From contig BJHM01000030.1 in NCBI GenBank assembly GCA_014192625.1, positions 1 to 46,179 of the forward strand: DNA of 46,179 nt, read 5' to 3'. Every line of letters starts with the position of its first letter. Positions within the stretch are counted from its first letter, which is position 1. Shown here piece by piece: positions 16,762 to 24,522 of the stretch. This DNA comes from Planctomycetota bacterium. GTDB taxonomy: Bacteria > Planctomycetota > UBA1135 > UBA2386. A model generated the notes under the pieces. That model had not been told where the DNA came from, did no database searches, and saw only the letters and a program-made list of their open reading frames with translations. A program made the position numbers and the translations under genes.

Positions 16762-19158
16762 ATGCCTTGCCCCCTGCCCCATAGGCCTTGGTGCCAGCGG
16801 TCCACACTCAGGTCCACACTCAGGTCCACACTCAAGTCCACACTCAGGTCCACACTCAGGTCCACACTCAAGTCCACACTCAGGTCCACACTCAGGTCCA
16901 CACTCAGGTCCACACTCAAGTCCACACTCAGGTCCACACTCAAGTCCACACTCAGGTCCACACTCAGGTCCACACTCAGGTCCACACTCAAGTCCACACT
17001 CAGGTCCACACTCAGGTCCACACTGCTGCTTGCACTACTGCCTCTGCTTTGGTTGGCGCCAGCGTGCGCCCAGCGCCTTGCCTACGATGAATGCGACGGC
17101 CGCCACAGTGCCGGCTTTCGTGGCGACCGCTATGGCGCTTGGCAGGGCCGCGTTTTGCAGGGCGATGGCTTCATCACTGCGATTGGCGGCAACGACTATC
17201 GCACGCTCGAACACCCGGTGACCGGCGGGGTGGTTTTTTATGCGGTCAACTTGCGCATGCAGCAGCCGATTTCGGGCTATGCCAGCGTGGTGCCGGCCGC
17301 AGACTTGCACACCCAGTTTTGTGAACTCGGCGCCAACTCGGGATACCAAACGCAACACCTGCTATGGACCACCGCAAAAGGCGTCGTCACCAAAAACCTC
17401 GACGGCACCAAAAAGCAAACGCTGCTGCAACGCTTCGACCTCGACCGCGGCACCTGGTCTGCATGGTGCGCTTTGGGCGATGGGCAAAGTCTGCTCGACG
17501 CGAACGGCCGCGTGACCCTGCCGCCGCGAGTTGCGGATTGCAAACTGCCGGCACAGTGCATCGAAGCCCGATACCTTTCAAAGGGCAGCGCGCAGACCCT
17601 GGAGATCCATCGCGTCTCGCTCGCGCGCACCGCCGAGGAAGCGCTGCTGCCGGTGACGAGCCCAAGTGCCACGGCAGCAGCACCGAGCACGCAGGACCCA
17701 ACGGCAAAAACCTCGAACACAGCAGCACTGATAACGCCCAGGCTCGCACCGGTCGAAGTGCCGCTCATCCCTTGGCCACGGTCGCTCGAACGCAATCACG
17801 GCGCGCTTACACTACCGGCCACGTTCAAGATCGCGACCGACAGTGCGACCCTCGACGCACACGCCGCCGTGTTCGCCGCCGAGCTGCAAGTCCTCACTGG
17901 CAGTAAAGGCCATGTCGCGCACGAACCGGACACCGACGCAATCATCCGGTTGCGACTCGACAAAACGCTCGCCAGCGAGGCGCACACGATCACGATCACG
18001 GATGCGGTCACGGTGTGTGGGAGTGACGCTGTGGCGATTGCGCACGGCACCGCGTCGCTGCTGCATTTGCTGGATACGAAGGAAAACGGCTGGCAATGGG
18101 AGTGCCTGCGGATCACGGACTCCCCCACGTGCAGCTACCGCGGTCTGCTCGTGGATGTCGCTAGAAAACCGCACCCGATCGCCACGCTCACCCAGCTCGT
18201 CACGTTGTGCCGGCTGTACAAGGTGCGCTACCTGCAACTGCATCTGACCGACGACCAAGCGTTCACGTTCCCGTCGACGGCATTCCCAAAGCTCGCCACG
18301 AAGGGGCACAGCTACACGCAGGCCGAGCTTTCATATCTCGAAGCCTTCGCGACCGCGCGCGGGGTTTCGATCGTGCCGGAGTTTGATGTGCCGGGACACT
18401 GCGGCGCGTTGATCAAGGCGATGCCCGAACTGTTTCGCGCGCACGACCTGCACCACGCGACGATTGCGTTCGTAAAACCGGAAGTGCTGCTGGCCGTCGA
18501 CACGATCCTCGGCGAGATGCTGGCGATATTTCCATCAGCACCGTTTTGCCACATCGGCGGCGACGAAGCGGACCTCGAACACGTGCTGGAGAACCCCATC
18601 TTCGCCGCTGCGCTGAAGGACACGGGACTCGACTCAGCAGAGGAGCTGTATCGCCATTTTCTGTGTCAGCTGCGCGAACGCATTCTCGCGCGCGGCAAGC
18701 AGATGATCGTTTGGGAAGGCTTTGCTGCAACCGGCAAAGTCACGATCCCGCGCGACGTGATCGTGATGGCGTTTGAGTCGCTCTACCACACGCCAGACAA
18801 GCTGGTCGAAAACGGTTATCCCGTGATCAACGCATCGTGGCAACCGCTCTACGTGGTCAACGATCGCTGCTGGAGCGAGCGTGAGATCTACGCCTGGAAC
18901 CGTGGCCATTTTCAACACTTCATCGAGGGCTACCCGGCCTTTCGCGGCATCGACGTGCCTGTAAACCAGGTGCTCGGCGCACAGTTGTGTGCCTTTGAAC
19001 AGCCGGCCGAACTCGAACTGCAAAGCCTGCGCAAGCGATTGGCTGCGATGGCCGAACGCACTTGGAACGAGGGTGCGGGGCGCAGCTTCGAGGACTTCGC
19101 GGCGCGATTGCAACACAGTGATCGACGGCTCGACCAACTGCTCGGCAACCTGCGCTGA
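16762..19158 (+). CDS. Exported beta-N-acetylhexosaminidase (GH20) with repeat-extended leader
   Basis: 798-residue family 20 glycoside hydrolase, predicted to remove terminal N-acetylhexosamine from oligosaccharides, glycans or peptidoglycan fragments outside the cytoplasm. The N-terminus is 12 residues, then 19 R/K-S-T-L repeats (13-88), then the signal-peptide core LLALLPLLWLAPACAQ (about 89-104). A beta-rich module and a Thr/Ala/Pro-rich linker follow, then the GH20 N-terminal alpha/beta domain (about 325-450) and the catalytic barrel (about 455-790). The barrel shows SYRGLLVDVARKP, LHLTDDQAF, VPEFDVPGH, and HIGGDEAD with the catalytic pair D601-E602 used in substrate-assisted hydrolysis. 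No ribosome site is evident before ATG 16762, so the start is uncertain. The frame must pass through the repeats to reach a signal peptide. Confidence 0.88.
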   Translation: MPCPLPHRPWCQRSTLRSTLRSTLKSTLRSTLRSTLKSTLRSTLRSTLRSTLKSTLRSTLKSTLRSTLRSTLRSTLKSTLRSTLRSTLLLALLPLLWLAPACAQRLAYDECDGRHSAGFRGDRYGAWQGRVLQGDGFITAIGGNDYRTLEHPVTGGVVFYAVNLRMQQPISGYASVVPAADLHTQFCELGANSGYQTQHLLWTTAKGVVTKNLDGTKKQTLLQRFDLDRGTWSAWCALGDGQSLLDANGRVTLPPRVADCKLPAQCIEARYLSKGSAQTLEIHRVSLARTAEEALLPVTSPSATAAAPSTQDPTAKTSNTAALITPRLAPVEVPLIPWPRSLERNHGALTLPATFKIATDSATLDAHAAVFAAELQVLTGSKGHVAHEPDTDAIIRLRLDKTLASEAHTITITDAVTVCGSDAVAIAHGTASLLHLLDTKENGWQWECLRITDSPTCSYRGLLVDVARKPHPIATLTQLVTLCRLYKVRYLQLHLTDDQAFTFPSTAFPKLATKGHSYTQAELSYLEAFATARGVSIVPEFDVPGHCGALIKAMPELFRAHDLHHATIAFVKPEVLLAVDTILGEMLAIFPSAPFCHIGGDEADLEHVLENPIFAAALKDTGLDSAEELYRHFLCQLRERILARGKQMIVWEGFAATGKVTIPRDVIVMAFESLYHTPDKLVENGYPVINASWQPLYVVNDRCWSEREIYAWNRGHFQHFIEGYPAFRGIDVPVNQVLGAQLCAFEQPAELELQSLRKRLAAMAERTWNEGAGRSFEDFAARLQHSDRRLDQLLGNLR
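16799..17024 (+). repeat. 12-bp minisatellite, 19 units, coding for R/K-S-T-L
   Basis: Head-to-tail 12-mers GGTCCACACTCA, with some units starting AG instead of GG. Counting gives 18 complete units (16799-17014) and a nineteenth cut into the signal-peptide core. The only variation seen is the first base of the unit, which switches Arg to Lys. As 12 is a multiple of three, unit gain or loss keeps the GH20 frame. Confidence 0.97.
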
Positions 19159-19174
19159 GTTTGCCGACTGCGGT

Positions 19175-19804
19175 TCAGACTTCGCGCACGACTACCGGAA
19201 AGCCGCCGGCGCGCCCCAAAGCCACCGCTTGCGACAACCCGGCAAAGCCGCGCTGCGCGGCTTTGATCAACTCGCCACCCGCTTTTGCGGGCAGGGTCCG
19301 CCACGTAGCGATCTCCGATTCGTCGGCCTGAAAGGTGCGCTGGTTGAGCCACCGCAACTGATCGTGCAGCACTTCCAGCGAGCCGATCTCAGCGTTCTCG
19401 CCATCGGGCAACGGCGCACGCATCGTGATGTGAAAGTCGAGCGGCAACCAGACACTGCAGGCGAGCAGGTGGCCGTAGCGACTGTTGGCAAACTTCGCCG
19501 CCAAGGCCGAGCGAAACTCACGATCCAACTCGAGCAACGCCGGCACGGTGTCGGGTAGCTCAAACTCGCTGCGCTCGCAGTAGAACGCAAACAACTGCAG
19601 AGCCATGAACCCCGCGTCCCCGAGCTGAAACGTGTGCGCTGGTTGGTCTGGATCCTCGCGCCAATCGAGCGCCTTCGGCAATCGGCCAACCAAAGACGAT
19701 GACAACTCGCGCCGCCACGCCTCGATGCCAAAGACCAACAGCCGCGCTTGCTCCGGCGACTGCGCGTAGAAGCGACACAGCGGTCCCGCATGCGCCGTCG
19801 CCAC
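19175..19804 (-). CDS. Conserved-looking hypothetical protein
   Basis: 209 residues, soluble, no signal peptide or membrane segment, and not recognised. It is rich in aromatic and acidic residues, with segments such as LCRFYAQSPEQARLL, RREDPDQPAHTFQLG-like text near 50-62 (exactly WREDPDQPAHTFQLGD) and SVWLPLDFHITMRAPLP. It starts 2 bp after the gpsA stop on the same strand, so it is probably the last gene of the plsY-gpsA transcript. This is the only functional hint, and it does not prove a role in lipid synthesis. Coding status is supported by the tight spacing and the lack of a better frame on either strand. Confidence 0.65.
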   Translation of the reverse strand: MATAHAGPLCRFYAQSPEQARLLVFGIEAWRRELSSSLVGRLPKALDWREDPDQPAHTFQLGDAGFMALQLFAFYCERSEFELPDTVPALLELDREFRSALAAKFANSRYGHLLACSVWLPLDFHITMRAPLPDGENAEIGSLEVLHDQLRWLNQRTFQADESEIATWRTLPAKAGGELIKAAQRGFAGLSQAVALGRAGGFPVVVREV

Positions 19805-19806
19805 GA

Positions 19807-20799
19807 TCAGCCTTCCGCCTTGCGATCGCGCTCCATCAGCGCGCGCACTGCATCCTGCGGCGGCAAGCCTTCGTAGAGCACCCGCGCCACCGCGCTTGCG
19901 ATTGGCATCTCGATCCCTAGTGCCCGCGCGCGTTCGTCAAGAACCTGCGAGGTCCAGACGCCTTCCGCCACCTTGGGCGACGCCGCGAGTGCTTGCTGCA
20001 ACGTCTCGCCGCGGCCGATGCGTTCGCCAAATGCGCGATTGCGTCCGTGCCGCGAAAACGCGGTGACCGCCAGGTCCCCGACTCCCGCGAGTCCATAGAA
20101 CGTGCGCTCGTCCGCCCCCAAGGCTATGCCGTAGCGCGCCATCTCGACGATGCCGCGCGACAAAATCGCCGCCTTCGTGTTGTCGCCGTAACCAAGTCCG
20201 TCGGCGATGCCCGCCGCGAGCGCCATCACGTTTTTGAGCGCGCCACACAACTCCGTGCCGAGCACATCTTGGTTGCGATAGATCCGAAACGAGCGCGTCG
20301 CCAGCGCGTCCTGAAGGTGCTGCACCATCGCCTCCTTTGGACCGGCGAGCACGACCGTGGTCGGCAGGTCGCGCGCAATCTCCTCGGCGTGGCTCGGGCC
20401 ACTCAGCACCAGCACGCGCTGCGCCGCACCGCACAAAAGCGCGATCACTTCACTCGGCCGCAGGCCCGTCGATTGCTCCAGCCCTTTTGCCAACGATACG
20501 ATTGGCACTTCACCAGCGAGCAGCTGCGCCATTGGCTGCAGCGTGCTGCGCACATGCTGCGTCGGCACCGCGACCAACACCGCGGCACAATCCGCAAGTG
20601 CCTGCTCAGCATCGGTGGTGACTTGCACCGCTTCGGGCAACAGGACACCTTCGAGGTAGCGCGGATTTTGTCGCGTGCGCGCAATCTGCCCGGTGTAGGC
20701 ATGGTCGTGTCCCCACAGCGCCACGGCTCGACCAGCGCGTGCCAACGCAATCGCCATTGCGGTGCCAAACCCACCATTGCCGAGGATCGCAATCTTCAT
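19807..20799 (-). CDS. gpsA: NAD(P)-dependent glycerol-3-phosphate dehydrogenase
   Basis: 330-residue GpsA, reducing dihydroxyacetone phosphate to sn-glycerol 3-phosphate for phospholipid synthesis. The Rossmann loop is GNGGFGTAMA at 7-16 (Gly-Phe where many have Ala-Trp). VPTQHVRSTL, LAKGLEQSTGLRPSE and LSGPSHAEEIA follow. The catalytic lysine is in ALKNVMALAAGIADGLG, and GLAGVGDLAVTAFS and HGRNRAFG are the substrate-site loops. ATG at 20799 overlaps the plsY stop (ATGA), so GpsA and PlsY are translationally coupled. They perform consecutive steps: GpsA makes the acceptor that PlsY acylates. Length and motifs are fully typical. Confidence 0.96.
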   Translation of the reverse strand: MKIAILGNGGFGTAMAIALARAGRAVALWGHDHAYTGQIARTRQNPRYLEGVLLPEAVQVTTDAEQALADCAAVLVAVPTQHVRSTLQPMAQLLAGEVPIVSLAKGLEQSTGLRPSEVIALLCGAAQRVLVLSGPSHAEEIARDLPTTVVLAGPKEAMVQHLQDALATRSFRIYRNQDVLGTELCGALKNVMALAAGIADGLGYGDNTKAAILSRGIVEMARYGIALGADERTFYGLAGVGDLAVTAFSRHGRNRAFGERIGRGETLQQALAASPKVAEGVWTSQVLDERARALGIEMPIASAVARVLYEGLPPQDAVRALMERDRKAEG

Positions 20800-21416
20800 T
20801 GGGCCAACTCCGGTGCCTTCGCGAAGTGCTTCTTGAGGTTGCTGCGGTGCGTCCAAAACAGGAACACCATCAGTGCCAGTGAAAGCAGCGTCAGCGGCAA
20901 ACGTGTGCCAAATGCCGCCGCTGGTTCGAGTGCGATCGTGGCAATGGCGAGCGCAACACCAATCGCGAGACTGCCGAAAAACACCTGCCCCGTCATGACT
21001 CGCACCACGAAGAACGCTGCAAGGGCAATGCACGTGACGCGCCAGTCGAGCGCGCACAAAACGCCGGTCGTGGTCGCCACCCCCTTGCCGCCGCGAAACC
21101 ATAGGAACGGCGTGAACACGTGGCCGAGGATTGCAGCCGCACCCATGCTGACACCGGCGCCTAGCGAGGGGTCACCGAGCAGCGCGGGACCAAAATAGGC
21201 CGGCACAAACCCCTTCGCCGCGTCGAGCAAATAAATCAGCAGAAACGCGCCGATCCGGCCACCCTTGCTGGCAAAGGCACGGCTCGCGTTGGTAGCACCG
21301 ACGTTGCCCGAACCAATGCTGCGCACATCTTTGCCCTTCAGCACACGCACCACGACGAGTGCGAATGGCACGCCGCCACAGAGAAATGCGCACAGGCAGC
21401 ACAAGGCCAAGGACAT
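20796..21416 (-). CDS. plsY: Glycerol-3-phosphate acyltransferase PlsY
   Basis: 206-residue inner-membrane acyl-phosphate:glycerol-3-phosphate acyltransferase. All three PlsY signatures are visible: the cytoplasmic loop SIGSGNVGATNASRAF (about 33-48), the GHVFTPFLWFRGGKGVATTTG block (about 98-118) with the conserved Gly-Gly-Lys-Gly, and the C-terminal HRSNLKKH (about 190-197). Five hydrophobic stretches fit the family topology. Acyl phosphate should come from PlsX, which is not in this window. It overlaps gpsA by 4 bp and is divergent from the hydantoinase A gene. Confidence 0.96.
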   Translation of the reverse strand: MSLALCCLCAFLCGGVPFALVVVRVLKGKDVRSIGSGNVGATNASRAFASKGGRIGAFLLIYLLDAAKGFVPAYFGPALLGDPSLGAGVSMGAAAILGHVFTPFLWFRGGKGVATTTGVLCALDWRVTCIALAAFFVVRVMTGQVFFGSLAIGVALAIATIALEPAAAFGTRLPLTLLSLALMVFLFWTHRSNLKKHFAKAPELAQ

Positions 21417-21491
21417 ACCGTGAACCTACGGCGCAAAGGCCATCGGCGGCAACTCTCGACTTTCAGCCATCGGCCACTACCGTGCCAAACT

Positions 21492-23453
21492 ATGGCGGCT
21501 CGCATCGGCATCGACACTGGCGGCACCTTTACGGATGTGGTGCGTTGGTCGAAACAAGGCGTGCAGGTGCACAAGGTGGCCTCCACGAAGCACGACCCTG
21601 GCCTCGCGGTGCTGCAAGGCCTCGCGGGCGTACGGCGCACGCCATCCGAAACCGTCGACATCGTGCACGGCACCACGGTCGGCCTCAATGCCGTGCTGCA
21701 AGGCCGCCTGCCGCGCACCGTGTTTGTCACCAACCAGGGTTTTCGTGACCTGATCGAGATTGGCCGCCAGGAGCGCACCGATCTCTACGCGCTCGAACCC
21801 GACCGCCCGATGCCGCCGGTGCCGCGCGAACTGCGGGTTGAGGTCGACTGCCGACGCGGCCCCTACGGCAAGGTCGAAACAGCACTCACCAGGCAGGCGA
21901 TCGAACGCACTGTGCGCCGCGTCATGCGACTGCGGCCCGCGACGATTGCCATCGGCCTACTGCACTCACCGGCAGCACCAGCGGACGAACAGCGCCTCGC
22001 CAAAGCGCTGCGCAAGGCATTGCCCGGCATTGCCGTGACGTGCTCGGCAGAGTTGCTGCCCGCATTCGGCGAATACGAACGCTTCTCAGCCGCAATTCTC
22101 AACGCCGCGATCACGCCGCTGGTTGGCACCTACACGACACAACTCAACGCGGCACTCGGCAACGGCCAATTGCGCCTGCTGCGTTCCAGCCTCGGCATCC
22201 TGCCGCCAAAAGAAGCGGCCCTGTTCCCCGCACGTGCGATGTTTTCGGGACCTGCTGGCGGCGTGCTCGCAGTCGCGCGCTTGTGCAAAGCAGCGGCGAT
22301 GCCGCACGCGGCCGCACTCGACATGGGCGGCACTTCGACCGATGTATGCTTCGTGCACGAAGGCGAATTGCGCACCGATCAAAGTGTCATTCAGGGTCTG
22401 CCACTGCCGCTGCCAAGCGTGGCAGTGCACACGATCGGCTGTGGCGGCGGCAGCATCGCCTACCGCGACGCTGGCGGGGCACTGCGCGTTGGCCCTGGGA
22501 GTGCTGGCGCGGATCCCGGCCCGGCGTGCTACGGCAAAGGTGAAGACCCGACCGTTACCGACGCGCACATGGCGCTCGGCCACATGGGTCCTGACACGTT
22601 GCTCGGCGGCAGCTTCCCGGTCGATGTCGACCGCAGCGTGCGAGCGATGGAACGACTTGGCAAGCAACTCGGACTCAGCCCGGCGCGCACCGCTCTCGGC
22701 ATCCTTGCAGTCGCCGATGTGCACATGGTGCGCGCGCTGATGGTCACGACGGTCGAGCGCTCGGTGGACCCAGCGACCGTTCCGCTGATCGCCTATGGCG
22801 GTGCCGGCGGCTTGCATGCGGCCTCACTCGCAATACAACTCGGCATGCCATTCGCGCTCGTGCCCGCGCATCCCGGTGCATTCTCAGCTTTGGGCCTCGC
22901 ACTCGCTGGCGAATCAACGGAACTGGTCGAGGGCCTGCGAATCACGCTAACCAAAGCGACCGAACGAGCACTCCGGCAACGCGCGCTGGCACTCGGAAAG
23001 CGCGCGCGACGCGAACTCGGACTTGGCCTGCGACCGCGCGTCTCGGTCGAAATCGTGATCCGGTTTCAGGGCCAAGGCAATGGCCTCCGGCTCCCGCTCA
23101 CAAGTCGAACGCTAGCAGCGCAGTTCTTAGCTGCCCACCAGGCTCGCTTTGGCTTCATACCAGAAGACGGCGCCATCGAAGTGATTCAGTTGGTGGCACG
23201 CGCCGAAACCAACGGCCAGCCATTGCCACGCGCAACCTTCGCACAAAACTCAGCGCGCCCAAAGGCGAAGCTGCGCCGCGCACCACTTGGCCGCCAGTCA
23301 GTGCGCGTATTTCGTCGCGAAGAACTGGGCAAAGATACCTGCCTGATTGGACCCTGCGTTATCGAGGAACCCACCGCAGTAACGAGAGTTCCCGCCCGCT
23401 GCCAAGTGAGCGCCACCACCCTGGGCCTGAAAGTAATTCGCGCGCGGGTTTGA
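21492..23453 (+). CDS. Hydantoinase/oxoprolinase subunit A-type protein (HyuA)
   Basis: 653-residue ASKHA-fold protein of the HyuA/oxoprolinase family, ATP-dependent amidohydrolases acting on 5-oxoproline, hydantoins or (in relatives) acetone. The N-terminal nucleotide-binding element is IGIDTGGTFTDVV (5-17). VHGTTVGLNAVLQ, PARAMFSGPAGGVLAV, ALDMGGTSTDVCFV and YGGAGGLHA follow in the expected order, covering the Hydant_A_N and Hydantoinase_A regions; a shorter C-terminal domain ends the protein. Partner HyuB is absent in the window, so it may be encoded elsewhere or this may be a single-subunit variant. ATG at 21492 starts just before the IGIDTGG strand; the frame opens at 21420 but the extra residues are not conserved-looking. 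Confidence 0.88.
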   Translation: MAARIGIDTGGTFTDVVRWSKQGVQVHKVASTKHDPGLAVLQGLAGVRRTPSETVDIVHGTTVGLNAVLQGRLPRTVFVTNQGFRDLIEIGRQERTDLYALEPDRPMPPVPRELRVEVDCRRGPYGKVETALTRQAIERTVRRVMRLRPATIAIGLLHSPAAPADEQRLAKALRKALPGIAVTCSAELLPAFGEYERFSAAILNAAITPLVGTYTTQLNAALGNGQLRLLRSSLGILPPKEAALFPARAMFSGPAGGVLAVARLCKAAAMPHAAALDMGGTSTDVCFVHEGELRTDQSVIQGLPLPLPSVAVHTIGCGGGSIAYRDAGGALRVGPGSAGADPGPACYGKGEDPTVTDAHMALGHMGPDTLLGGSFPVDVDRSVRAMERLGKQLGLSPARTALGILAVADVHMVRALMVTTVERSVDPATVPLIAYGGAGGLHAASLAIQLGMPFALVPAHPGAFSALGLALAGESTELVEGLRITLTKATERALRQRALALGKRARRELGLGLRPRVSVEIVIRFQGQGNGLRLPLTSRTLAAQFLAAHQARFGFIPEDGAIEVIQLVARAETNGQPLPRATFAQNSARPKAKLRRAPLGRQSVRVFRREELGKDTCLIGPCVIEEPTAVTRVPARCQVSATTLGLKVIRARV

Positions 23454-23721
23454 CTGGATGATTTGGCTTAGCTAAATTGTTATTGTCCGTGCAGGTGAGG
23501 AGAGAATTTGCGCCGACGTCAGAGCATCATCTGGTCGAAGTCCGAAAGGCTTTCGGCATGGACCAGAAACCGCACAGTGCCGGGGGTTGTCCGCCACGGA
23601 TTTAAAAACTTGACTCTCCTTCTTCCCCTTTTCCCGAAGTTTCCCCCCCGGTTTTATCTCGCTCAGCAATCGCTGGCGTGAGTGTGCGGCAAGTCGAGTT
23701 GAACGAGTCGAGTTCAGTGAA
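23454..23721. other. Intergenic region with bulged hairpin and pyrimidine tract
   Basis: The 268-bp space after the hydantoinase A gene has no convincing gene. It holds a bulged hairpin: outer stem TCTGGTC (23530-23536) with GACCAGA (23561-23567) and inner stem CCGAAA (23542-23547) with TTTCGG (23551-23556). Downstream are a 22-nt pyrimidine run (23614-23635) and a second one (23640-23649). An 88-codon minus-strand frame crosses it but overlaps the next gene and has no recognisable features. This could be a small structured RNA or a 3' regulatory element. Confidence 0.5.
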
Positions 23722-24522
23722 TCAGCGTGGCAAATCACTGAGCTCGGGAGCTGCTAGGTCGAGCAGCCTGCGCGCCGTGTGCTGCTCGGGATCAACCGCA
23801 CAAGCGCGCTGCCAGTCTGCTATCGCGCCGCGCACATTGCCTTGGCCGTAGCGTATCAGGCCGCGTTGCTGGAGCAGCCGCGCGTAGCGCACCCGCACCC
23901 GAACGTCGCTTGGATGCGAGCGATGTAGCAGCAATAGCTCACCGAGCACCGATTCCACATCGCCGCGGACCAACCGGCCCTCGAGATTCGCAAGCTGCAA
24001 GGACAGTTCTTGGTTACTCGCATCGGGCACCTGCTCGTCGATTGCCAGGGGCGCAGAATTGACCAGCAATTCCATACCCGGCACAGGACCAGGCACCGAC
24101 GCCATCGAGTTATCGCCAATCGCCTCCGCAGCGAAACCAATCAGCAGGGCCTTCTGTGTCCGGCCACGCGCTTGCGTTGCACAGATCAACATCGCGACAT
24201 CGGGATTTTCCGGCCACAGCTCGCGCGCGTGCTCGAAGGCCGCGAGCGCCTCGTCGTCACGCCAGATACTGCGTAAGTGCAGACCAAGCAGCAGCTGCTC
24301 TGCGTGCTCCCGCAAGCGCCGATCAATCGCAGCAGCCTGCATGCGCGCCTCGGCAAAGTGCACGTCGCTCGGCGGTACCGCATCAAAGCCCTGCAGCGCC
24401 AAAGGCAGTTCGCCGCTGGCAACTGCAAACATGCCAGCGTCGTACGGCTCGCGCTGCAGCAGCACGCAGCCTGCCAGCAAACTCGCTGCGAAGCAAGCCA
24501 CCGCGCGCCACCACACGCTCAT
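23722..24522 (-). CDS. Lipoprotein with TPR-like repeats
   Basis: 266 residues with a lipoprotein signal: hydrophobic 5-18 and lipobox LLAGC with C19 as the lipidated cysteine. The rest is alpha-helical with TPR-like pairs such as DDEALAAFEHARELWPENPDVA (in part, about 88-109) and a C-terminal repeat containing YGQGNVRGAIADWQRACAVD (about 234-253). A low-complexity middle section (about 140-165) may be a linker. TPR lipoproteins usually scaffold envelope complexes; the partner is unknown. Its start overlaps the stop of the HD-GYP-like gene (ATGA at 24519-24522), so it is coupled to that gene and may be its periplasmic partner. Confidence 0.75.
   Translation of the reverse strand: MSVWWRAVACFAASLLAGCVLLQREPYDAGMFAVASGELPLALQGFDAVPPSDVHFAEARMQAAAIDRRLREHAEQLLLGLHLRSIWRDDEALAAFEHARELWPENPDVAMLICATQARGRTQKALLIGFAAEAIGDNSMASVPGPVPGMELLVNSAPLAIDEQVPDASNQELSLQLANLEGRLVRGDVESVLGELLLLHRSHPSDVRVRVRYARLLQQRGLIRYGQGNVRGAIADWQRACAVDPEQHTARRLLDLAAPELSDLPR

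Noticed and set aside
16679-17221. Alternative plus-strand frame with signal-like start and P-H-S-G/S repeats
   Set aside because: It closes at 17221 without any recognisable domain, while the R/K-S-T-L frame continues into the GH20 enzyme. It is kept only as a note on start uncertainty.
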